DNA from: Thraustochytrium sp. TN22
Taxonomy: Eukaryota > Sar > Bigyra > Thraustochytrida > Thraustochytriidae
Assembly (NCBI GenBank): GCA_013306675.1
Contig: JABLUY010000083.1
Span: 1 to 64,000, forward strand
Direction: 5' to 3'
Length of the DNA stretch: 64,000 bases
In this document: in pieces, positions 56,158 to 64,000 of the stretch
Layout: each line of letters starts with the position of its first letter
Numbering within the stretch: the stretch's first letter is position 1
The notes under the pieces: generated by a model
The model's database searches: none
The model's input: the letters and a program-made list of their open reading frames with translations, nothing else
Told to the model about the DNA's origin: nothing
Position numbers and translations under genes: made by a program

Positions 56158-57504
56158 TCAGACCGGGTCGCCGTCCGTCAGAGTCTCGGTGCCCTTCTTG
56201 AAAGAGTCGTGGAGCACCGGAGACTTGCCCTTGCTGCCGTCAGTGACCTTGAACGTGTAGGACGAGCTCTCCTCCAGCTCTGGCGGCGGCCCGGCAGCGG
56301 CCACGGCAGCAGCGGCCGCAGGGGCGGCCCTACCGCCGGTTCGATGCGCGCGCGCCGAAAGGACGTGCCAGATGTACCATTGGGCAGTGAGCAGGGCAGC
56401 GGTGACGCAAAAGACATAGAGGTCGTTGATGATGCCGAGGGGGGCGACCGTGCCGATGGGGCTGTACTCCTTCCAGTTGCGCGCGATCAGGGTGTAGGCT
56501 GTGCCGAGCACGAGCACGCAGAAGCCCCAGAAGATGACGAGCCGGCTCGTGGTGCGGATGAGCAGCAGCACCTGCACGTAGCGTGCCACGGTGTTGGAAA
56601 CGCGCCTTTGGGAGCGTGAGCGCGATTGGGAGGACTTGCTCCTCGTGACGCCCGGCGTCGAGGCGGACGAGGCGACTGCGAGCGTGCCAGCCCGCGTGCT
56701 CACGTGCGGGTCGCTATCGTCACTGTAGGAGCTGTCGTGGATGCGCTTATCATCCGCCACGAAGCGGAGCAGGCGCGAAAGGCGCACGTAGCCGACGATG
56801 AAGGTGAGGACTGCAAAGAGGATGAAGGGAAAGGCCAAGAGGGTGGCGTAGTAGGCCTTGTTGCTGGCCATGACCACAACCATGGACACGATGAAGAGGA
56901 CCTCAAAGACAACAATGGTCGTGCGGTACGCGCGCATAACGCCGATGTAGCCGCGCAGGTGGCGGGACTGCCGGGCCACGTGAATCCACATGAGCGAGAT
57001 GTTGAGCGCGGTGAGTGTACAAAAGGCCGCGCTGATGGCGGTCAGCACGCGGTCTGGCACGGTGAGGTGCGTCTTCTTATCTGGGTCACCGTCGATCTCC
57101 AGCGTTAGCAGCTGTGGCAACAAGTAGATGGCCATGTGCTCGGCACGCCAAATCACGACCAGGACGAACGAGATGGCGCAGTAGATGGCCGTGGCCGTGG
57201 TGGCATCCAAGAAGGGTTTGTCTCGATGCCTCTCCGCGCGGTACACACGCCAGAGCACCACCGTGCCAATCGCGGCACCTGCCAGCGCCATGATGCCTGT
57301 GATGATCATGATGACAAGCGACACATACGTCGTCACGGAGAAGCCCATGCAGTCATTGCCCGTCCAGCCGAACCAGCTCGAGCACTCGCACGTTGCCGAC
57401 GGCGCATCCGCGCCGAAGTGGCCCTCGTACCATGTCAGGTTGTTCGTGTAGCACACGAGCGTGCCCGGGCAGTCGAAGTCCGACTGGCACACGGGCTCCG
57501 CCAT
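56158..57504 (-). CDS. EGF-like/seven-membrane-segment receptor-like protein 4 (subfamily B)
   Basis: 448 residues. Cys-rich module with SDFDCPGTLVCYTNNLTWY ... CECSSWFGWTGNDC, seven hydrophobic segments, subfamily B block DPDKKTHLTVPDRVL and NISLMWIHVARQSRHLRGYIG. The segment 5-6 loop contains a Ser/Arg-rich run (SKSSQSRSRSQRR). The tail differs from proteins 2 and 3: SFKKGTETLTDGDPV replaces KGAASFH, so the tail motif is partly lost. Start ATG in gccATGg context, MAEPVCQSDFD, parallel to MAEPECVTDFD of protein 2, which supports the start choice in both. Member of the tandem array. Confidence 0.78.
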   Translation of the reverse strand: MAEPVCQSDFDCPGTLVCYTNNLTWYEGHFGADAPSATCECSSWFGWTGNDCMGFSVTTYVSLVIMIITGIMALAGAAIGTVVLWRVYRAERHRDKPFLDATTATAIYCAISFVLVVIWRAEHMAIYLLPQLLTLEIDGDPDKKTHLTVPDRVLTAISAAFCTLTALNISLMWIHVARQSRHLRGYIGVMRAYRTTIVVFEVLFIVSMVVVMASNKAYYATLLAFPFILFAVLTFIVGYVRLSRLLRFVADDKRIHDSSYSDDSDPHVSTRAGTLAVASSASTPGVTRSKSSQSRSRSQRRVSNTVARYVQVLLLIRTTSRLVIFWGFCVLVLGTAYTLIARNWKEYSPIGTVAPLGIINDLYVFCVTAALLTAQWYIWHVLSARAHRTGGRAAPAAAAAVAAAGPPPELEESSSYTFKVTDGSKGKSPVLHDSFKKGTETLTDGDPV

Positions 57505-59059
57505 GGCGCCAGCCGCAGACGCAGCAGCTGTGCTCGCTGCTCCTCGCCCGCCGCCCGGCCCGGCGCTGCGACGCGCCGCGGCCACTCGTCCTTCGCCCCG
57601 CCCCCGCGCGCGCAGGCTCGTCCGGCGTTGCCGCCGCCTCGCGCGCACGGAACCGCGCGGTACTACGCTTTGGCGATCTGGCTGGTCGGTCTCCCTGCCG
57701 CGCTCCTTGTCCAAGTGCAAGTGCACGCCGCTGCCCGTACTCGCTCCAGTCTCGGGCTGCTGCTCAGCCGCTGCAGGCGGGCAGGCGGTCTCGGCCGCGC
57801 GCGGTCGCGTGGCAAGGCAGCTAGTAGCTTGACAGTGAGGGCATCGATGGAGAGCTAAGTTAGCTCCAACAGCCTCCAAGGCTACCGTGGCCTGTGACTG
57901 AGAAGCTGTAGCTGCCGCCTGCTTGCTGATCGGCGCCGGCGCTTTGCATCGGAGTGGGCAACCGGCCCACCGGACCATATACTGCGGGTGTGCGGGCACG
58001 CGCTAGCCAGAGCTGAGCTGCGGGCACCGGGCACGGCTGCCATGACTCGGACTCGGACTCGGAGGCAGCGGCGGGCTTGCGCTCTTCAAGTTGTGCAGCT
58101 GCTAAGGCGCCGCCCATCACGGTGAACTTGAAGGGGCAGCCCGGCCAGCCGGAGCAGGCCGGCGCGCGCCTCCCTTTTCCCCGCGTGCCAATGGCCGCCG
58201 TCAAGGAAGCCTGGTCCAAGACTTCAGGCCGACCTGCAGCCGCCAGCGGCCAGCCAGCATGGCGGCGGTCGCCGATGGCGACGTGGCGCGAAGGTGGGCG
58301 GTGCAAGCAACCAACGCGCGAGGCGTCGCGTGGCTGCAGTGCTGCAGGTCCTGTGCAGGACAGGTAGGTTTCCAGCGGCGGCGTGCGCCGTGGGCCGGCC
58401 GCCCGGACCAGCCTGCAAGGCCTGTAAGGCCTGGCCGGCCGGCCGCGGCAAAAATGAAGGTACCCACCCTGGTAGTAGGGTGTACTGGTACAGCCGCGAG
58501 CCTGACTGCGACCGTGCCGAGTTCAAGTTCGACTCGGATGTCTCTCGAACGTGGCGTGGCGGGCTCGAGCAGGGTCGGTCGGCTCAGTCGGCCTCGGCCG
58601 CGCTCGGTCTCGCGCTCGGTCTCGCGCTCGGTCTCGCGCTCGGTCTCGCGCTCGGTCTTGCTGTCTCAACGTCAAGCGAGTACCAACTCAAACTTTTAGA
58701 CCGAGCAGCTTTTCCCGGTTTTCTTGGCGAAAGTCCAGGCGCCAGCCGCGGCCAGCCGCAGCTGAGCCGAGCCGCTGCCAACGAAGAAAACAAAGACGAA
58801 GAAAACAAAGATGGAATGAGAAAGAGTCTCCAAGAGAGACTCAGAGCGAGGCCTGCTCGTAGCCAGGGCGCGACCAGGCTCGGCTCGCGTAGCGTCAGTC
58901 TGATGATGATCGATCATCAGAGCGCGGCGTCATCGTCGTGCCACGCGTGCCGTCTCATCAGGGTGCTGCCAGGTGCCGCGACAACATACACATTGCTGGC
59001 AGACGGCCAGCGAGGCACAAGGCAGACTCCGCAACATCATGGGGGCAAGCCAGCCTGGC
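57505..59059. other. Intergenic region between receptor-like genes 4 and 5
   Basis: 1555 bases, no gene recognised. Contains a 12-bp tandem repeat (58601-58660), an actcggactcgg hexamer stretch near 58045, and a gaagaaaacaaagac repeat near 58783-58810. Confidence 0.4.
58601..58660. repeat. 12-bp tandem repeat (cgctcggtctcg)n
   Basis: Five near-perfect units in the intergenic region upstream of receptor-like gene 4. Confidence 0.85.
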
Positions 59060-60457
59060 TCAAATGTAGTGGTCGCCCGGCTCAAGGTCCTCGTGGTCGT
59101 CCTCCTCTTCGTGAAAGGAGGCGGCGCCGGACTTGAAGGCGCGCTCGACTTGGCTCGGGCGAGGCTCGCTTTTACGGGGCTGGCCAAGACCCGCGTCCGA
59201 CGGAGGCTGGAAGGCGACGACACTCTGCGCGGCGGTGGTGCCGCCCGGACCGAGGTTGGGCGGCATGAAGGAGCCCGTGTTGGTGTAGGACTCGTCCTTG
59301 GACGCCTTGGAGGTGCCTTCATCACGGCGGCGCATGCGGCGAGCCTTGGCGCGCATGATGCGCCAAACGTACCACTGGATGGAGGAGATGGTGCCGAGCA
59401 TGCCGACGGCGAAGAGCTCGTTGGCGAGCGTGACGCCGCTGACTTCGCCTGGCCGCGCGTACTCCTGCCAGTTCAGGGCCATGACGGCGTAGGCGGCTCC
59501 CGCGGCGATGGTCATGAAGCCCCAGCCGATAACGAAGCGGCTGGTGTTGCGGATGAGGCGGATCATGTTCCAGTATCTGTGGCGGGCCTGGCCCTTGGAG
59601 GCGCCGTTGGTCTTACGGCCGGTGCCGCGGGCGTCCTCAATGTCAGCGTCGTCGTCGTCGGCGCCATCGCTGGCCACGCCCGTGTCGCGGCCGCCCTTGG
59701 GCGCGCTCTCGCTGGAGGCAATGTTGTGTAGCAGGCTGGTCATCTTGAATTGGCCCAGCACGAAGGAGACGATGACGAAGATGAGAAAGGGGAAGGCGGC
59801 CAGCGTGGCAAAAAAGGGCATGTTCAGACCCATGAGCGTCGCCATGGTGATGACGAAGGTGATCTCGAAGACAATGATGAGCTTGCGGTAAAAGTCGAAG
59901 CGCTCCAGCTGGCGCCGCAGGCGCTTCGAGGAGCTCGCCACTTGCAGCCACATGAGCGATACGTTGAGCGCTGCCAGCGTTGCGAAGGTGGCCGAAATGG
60001 AGCTCAGCGCGCGGTCGCCCGCCGTCAGGTCCGTGTACTTTTGCGGATCGTCGTCCAGGACCATTGTGTAGCGCTCCGGGCTCAGAAACACGGCCGTCAG
60101 CAGCAGGCGCCACGCTGCCATGAACAGGAGCGCCGCCGTGGCAAAGAGCCCGGTCACCGAGGACGCGTTTAGGAAACGCGCATCCCCGCCCAGCCTGTAC
60201 ACCTGCCACAGCACGTGCGCGCCAAGGACCGCCCAGGCCAGGGCCACGACGGCCACCACCACCTGTAGGCCCACAAAGCCGTACGTTTGCGCGCTCAACT
60301 CCGTGCAGTCATCGCCGGTCCACCCGTACCACGAGGAGCACGCGCACGTGCCATTCTTGGCGGCGCTCGCGCCGAAGACCTCCTCGTACCAGCTCAGGTC
60401 CGCGCCGAAGCACACCAGCGTGCCGGGGCAGTCTACGTCTGTCTCGCACCCGGCCAT
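59060..60457 (-). CDS. EGF-like/seven-membrane-segment receptor-like protein 5 (subfamily A)
   Basis: 465 residues. Cys-rich module ETDVDCPGTLVCFGADLSWY ... CACSSWYGWTGDDC, seven hydrophobic segments, NVSLMWLQVASSSKRLRRQLE after segment 3. FDFYRKLIIVFEITFVI and FVLGQFKMTSLL mark it as closer to protein 1 than to the three genes between them. Cytosolic loop 5-6 is acidic (DDDDADIED). The tail carries AFKSGAASFHEEEDDHEDLE, the shared KGAASFH-type motif plus acidic end. Start: ATG of MAGCETDVDC, the only Met before the Cys cluster; no signal peptide. Last member of the array in the window; nothing of the family was seen downstream of it to 64000. Confidence 0.78.
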   Translation of the reverse strand: MAGCETDVDCPGTLVCFGADLSWYEEVFGASAAKNGTCACSSWYGWTGDDCTELSAQTYGFVGLQVVVAVVALAWAVLGAHVLWQVYRLGGDARFLNASSVTGLFATAALLFMAAWRLLLTAVFLSPERYTMVLDDDPQKYTDLTAGDRALSSISATFATLAALNVSLMWLQVASSSKRLRRQLERFDFYRKLIIVFEITFVITMATLMGLNMPFFATLAAFPFLIFVIVSFVLGQFKMTSLLHNIASSESAPKGGRDTGVASDGADDDDADIEDARGTGRKTNGASKGQARHRYWNMIRLIRNTSRFVIGWGFMTIAAGAAYAVMALNWQEYARPGEVSGVTLANELFAVGMLGTISSIQWYVWRIMRAKARRMRRRDEGTSKASKDESYTNTGSFMPPNLGPGGTTAAQSVVAFQPPSDAGLGQPRKSEPRPSQVERAFKSGAASFHEEEDDHEDLEPGDHYI

Positions 60458-62173
60458 GCTGGTCCAGCTCCGAGCTGGCCAGCGAGCGCAGCGAGGCTCG
60501 CGGACGAGCCGACAAGCGGGCGGGCGGGCGCTGGCGAGCGAACGACCTCGCGAGCGAGCGAGCTGTACAGCTGGCCGCCGTACTTCTCCAGCACCTGCTC
60601 GTGCCCGCCTTGCTCGCCGCTCTGCTCCCGTGCCGCCGCCGCCGACTCAAGATCTGCCGCGCGACCTCTCGCCCCGCCGCTCGCTCCAGCGCTGCTCTGC
60701 CCGCGCCGCGCGTGCCGCCGGGGTGCCGGGCTGGAGCCCGGGAAGGCCGCGCGGTCTGCGCGAGCTGCCGGCCCGCGCCAAGCCAAGCCAAGCCAGGCCG
60801 CCGCGCGTGCGCCAGAGCCTTGACTTCGGTTTCTGTGCACGATGGGCTGGGTCACCGTGCCAACGTGAAGTGAAGTTCAACTTGCTCCGCCCCGGCCGCG
60901 TGCAAGTGCCTGCTCCGGCCGGAGCTCCACTTGCGCGCCTCCGAGGCGCCCTTGCGCTGCCGGGAAACCCACTTGGCGCCTGCCGGAAACACGGTCCTTG
61001 GGACGGCGCGCGCGCGTCCCCACGATCGGAGCGCCGCTCTGCGGTGCCGTGGACGCGACTCCGCCAGTGCAGCCACAGCTCGGAGGAGCGAATCAGCGGC
61101 GGCGGGCCTGACAGAGAGAGCAGATGCGCGCAGCGAGATGCTGTAGATGCGGAGATGCTGCTGTAGATGCGGAGCGTGTACTGCCACGACGGCCAGCTAC
61201 CTGGTACGGGTACAGAAAGGAGTGAAGTAAGGACGCCTCCGCCGCGGGAAACACAGGAGGTTGGCGAGCTGCGTGTAGGTGCCCTTGGCAGCCCGTGCGC
61301 CCAGCTCCTTGGAGCTCTCACTGTCGGTCAGGAGCTAACGTTTACGAGTCTTGTGAGCCGTCCGAGCAGTCCTGCTTTGCATGGTTCTGCCCGTGCCTGC
61401 ACGCGCCTGCAAGCTTTTGTCATGGTTGCATGCTTTCGCGGAGCCTTGACAGAGCACGAATGTGCCGGTGTGTAAGAACAAGGGTTCGCGCATTGCGTGC
61501 CCGAATTTGACGCACACCTTCGTTTCTGACCGTGGGGGGGGGGCGCGGCCGCGGCACCGTGGTGCACATGGCGCCGCGGCATTGGCGCCAGCCCGGGCCG
61601 TGGCCGCTGGCCAGCGCACCCATGACCAGCGCGCGCCACCGCGCCAGCGCCATTACCACCGAGTCACGAAGGCCAGAAGACGCTCTTCGACGCGTTAGAC
61701 CCACTAAACTTCGTGGCGCATGGAGAGCCTGCCTGTGGCAAAGTGGCCCTGTGCCCGGTCAGGGGAAGCAAGCCACAGAAACGAGCCCGCCCAGCTCTTC
61801 TTTGTCTTGCCGGCCACTCACTGGCAGGCTACTACGCTGCCCCTTGCGGTCCGTGCGACGTCAAGCAAGCGTTTGCTCCACGACAATGACGCCTGGAGAA
61901 GCCAAGTCACGCGGTAAAGATGTTGGAGCTGCGGAGACGTCCGCCGCTTTTCGCGGTCGGCCAGCGGCAGTGGAATGATGGAATTCACGCACATTGGGCG
62001 ATTGTCATCATCACGGTGGCGGCGCGACGCCATGCCGCAGCAAAAGCGAGCAAGCGGGCAAGCGAGCGACCAAGCAAGCAAGAAAGAAACAAGACGGCGC
62101 ACCCACGTCTCGGCACGTCTCGTGACAGGCGATCGCAGGCCAGGCTCGGGAACGCGGGATCGTAAACCGCATG

Positions 62174-62220
62174 ATGCAAGCAAGGGATGCAAGCAAGGGA
62201 TGCAAGCAAGGGATGCAAGC
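62174..62220. repeat. 13-bp tandem repeat (atgcaagcaaggg)n
   Basis: Three full copies plus a partial one. Confidence 0.88.
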
Positions 62221-62360
62221 GAGCCAGAGAGCGAATGGCGAGCCTCGGAGCGACTCCTCCACGGACGCGTAGCCGTCCCGCCAGGGGATGGATCCAATGG
62301 TCGCTCATTGGACTGATCGACCCCGGCCGCTCCGCTCACGCGGCAATCGATCGCGTGCGT

Positions 62361-62545
62361 CACGGCTCGCGCCATGCGCCAGCTCAGGCAAGTTGACGGC
62401 GCGCGAGTCGGGCCTGGCCTCCAGCGAGGTCTGCGCAACGAGCGTCACGGTTCGCGCCATGCACCCGCTCTGGCCGACCGGGCCGCATCCAAGCTGACGG
62501 CGCGCGAGTCGAGCCTGGCCTCCAGCGAGGTCTGCGCAACGAGCG
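62361..62545. repeat. Tandem duplication of about 85-100 bp
   Basis: Copy 1 is 62361-62445 and copy 2 62446-62545. Both begin cacgg(c/t)tcgcgccatgc and end with cctccagcgaggtctgcgca followed by acgagcg; copy 2 has a 15-base insertion in its middle. Confidence 0.85.
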
Positions 62546-64000
62546 AGTTCGAGGAGGCGGCGCCACGCTCTCGCGCGGCCTGCGACTTGCAGACCGACTG
62601 CAGCCTCCCTCCAGCTTAAAGTTAGCTCGGCTTCCTCTCTGGCGCACTGCACTGCACTGCAGGCTGCGTTGCGCCGCGCCGCGCGTTGATCATCATCTCT
62701 CGCCATCTCAGGCCTGGCCGACGGCGCACACGTACAAGTCTTGCATCAGCCATCATCATCACTGCCCGTGGCACTGCGCCGCTGCTGTGCCTGCCAGCCA
62801 GCTGCTGGCTGCCTCCGTACTGCACTGTGTGGTACGGTAGTACTGTACTGCGTGCCCGGGCAGTGCAGTGCAGTGCAGTCCATCATGATGATGATGTGTC
62901 AGATGTGCTCCTCAGCCCCGTGGTCCTGGAGCTCGAGCTCCGCGGCGGTGCCTGGGCGCCGACCCGAGACTGTCACGGTGGCCTGCACCGGCAGCCCAGC
63001 GAGGACGCGGGCGCCGGCAGCGTGCAGATGGCGAGGCTCCGGCGCGCAGCCGACGCACACGAGGCGAGGCGAAGACTCGAAGGCGCCCACTGCCTGCGCG
63101 CTGGGATGCAGGCGGGCCAGCGGACAGGGGCGCGTGCCTTCCCAATGGCGAGCCGTGGGGTTGTTGCGCGACGAGCTCGAGATCGATCGACCACGAGCGG
63201 CGCTGCGGCGGCGATCGCGTGAGCGGGCGAGCCTCGCGATCCATCGACCCGGCGACTCGCCCACCCATCCGCCCCGGTCGACGAGCCAAACGCCGCCGTC
63301 GGCGCGCGTGGCGAGCGTGGCGAGGCGAGCAGCTCGGCCCGCGATCGACGGGCTCAATCCGTCGTGGGTCCGCGGCGCAGCGGGCGCGACCCGTGGGCCG
63401 GCGGGCTCGGACGCCCAGCGTAGCTCGTGGCTCGTGGCTCGTGGTGGCTCGTGGCTAGAACTAGCTCGCAAGCGGGCCGAGCTCGCGGAGCTGGCGCGAG
63501 CTCGCTTTAGCTGCTGCCTGGTTGCCACGCACGCACGCACGCTCGCTCGCTCGCTCGTGATCGCACGCACGCACGCTCGCTCCCCATGCGGCCTGCTCCG
63601 CCGCACGCGCCTCCCAGGCTGCAGCGCCGCGGCGAGCTTGACGGAAGGCCAGGCCTCGCCCCCGGTCGAGCGGGATCCCAGCTGGCTGGTACTCCACGCT
63701 CGCCAGTGCCTGGCTCGAGCTCGCGCAGGCCGGCCTACCGTGGCGCCGGCACGCGACCCGTCGCCCCGCGGGAAGGCAGGCTGCCCCGCCACGCGCGTAG
63801 CACGCGGCTCGCGAGCCACGCCGTCCCAGAGCGTGAGAACCATGAGAAGAGATCTCAGCGCGCGAGATGGTAGCTTGGCAAGCAAAGCGCCTGGCAGGCT
63901 GGCTGCATGATTGATTCTCTCCTCGCTCGCCTCGCATCGCCTCGCCTCGCATCGGTCGATCAATCACTCCATCAGTCCATCGCCACGCGCAAGGCTTCGC

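Larger units (their letters stand above)
60458..64000. other. Gene-poor region of 3.5 kb
   Basis: No protein with recognisable domains on either strand, and no convincing RNA gene. Several open frames of 100-390 codons are Arg/Ala/Ser-rich with no hydrophobic or motif structure, as expected from GC-rich DNA. It contains short tandem repeats annotated separately, and (GCTC)n/(GCAC)n runs at 63521-63585. Confidence 0.45.

Noticed and set aside
62741-63963. Open frames of 350-390 codons on both strands near the right end
   Set aside because: Composition-driven Arg/Ser/Ala sequences with no hydrophobic segments, motifs or plausible starts.
60458-64000. Sixth receptor-like gene or fragment beyond gene 5
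   Set aside because: No DCPG, WYGWTG or other family block was found on either strand.
1-64000. Retroviral, LTR or Polinton-type remnants
   Set aside because: No reverse transcriptase, integrase, capsid-type sequence or long terminal repeats recognised; the only mobile element seen is the hAT DNA transposon.

Overview
This is nuclear DNA from a unicellular eukaryote with a GC-rich, compact, intron-poor genome. The evidence is a proteasome subunit, NAT10/Kre33, a DHHC acyltransferase and a calpain-EML protein, two convincing GT-AG introns (310 bp and 106 bp), single-gene spacing without operons, and long GCC/CGG-rich leaders before start codons. The gene content and domain fusions would fit a stramenopile such as a thraustochytrid/labyrinthulid, or another GC-rich protist. 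That placement is inference only; no marker gene in the window decides it.

Layout. 0-10 kb: PX-domain protein (+), RING-H2 protein (+), Gfo/Idh/MocA oxidoreductase (-) sharing a short divergent promoter with a cysteine-synthase-like PLP enzyme (+), then the two-exon RNA cytidine acetyltransferase NAT10/Kre33 (-). 10-14 kb: two tandem paralogues that fuse a TIR-like domain to MORN repeats, with a short MORN relic between them. 16-22 kb: a CREST-superfamily (alkaline ceramidase-like) membrane hydrolase and a divergent pair of NIPA-type magnesium transporter paralogues. 23-26 kb: a membrane-anchored protein joining a glutaredoxin-like, a tubulin-tyrosine-ligase-like and an M14 metallocarboxypeptidase-like domain. 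27-37 kb: coiled-coil nuclear-type protein, SulP transporter without a STAS domain, proteasome beta-6, VOC/glyoxalase-fold protein, Sec14-GOLD protein, ammonium transporter. 38-45 kb: DHHC-type S-acyltransferase with a reduced Cys-rich domain (two exons), and a calpain protease fused to an EML-like HELP/WD40 region. 45-60 kb: five same-strand paralogues of a receptor-like family with an N-terminal six-Cys EGF-like module and seven membrane segments.

The receptor-like array is interrupted, between its first and second members, by a 3.2-kb hAT DNA transposon. It has 13-bp terminal inverted repeats and a perfect 8-bp target duplication, but carries only a C-terminal transposase remnant and a 165/178-bp minisatellite of about 13 copies. 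The last 3.5 kb (60.46-64.0 kb) holds no gene I can recognise, only short tandem repeats.

The strongest leads for new biology are the lumen-facing Grx-TTL-M14 fusion, the TIR-MORN pair, the calpain-EML fusion and the EGF-7TM receptor-like array. The genes are individually transcribed and no single pathway links them, although two of the fusions (TTL-M14 and calpain-EML) use modules known from microtubule biology.
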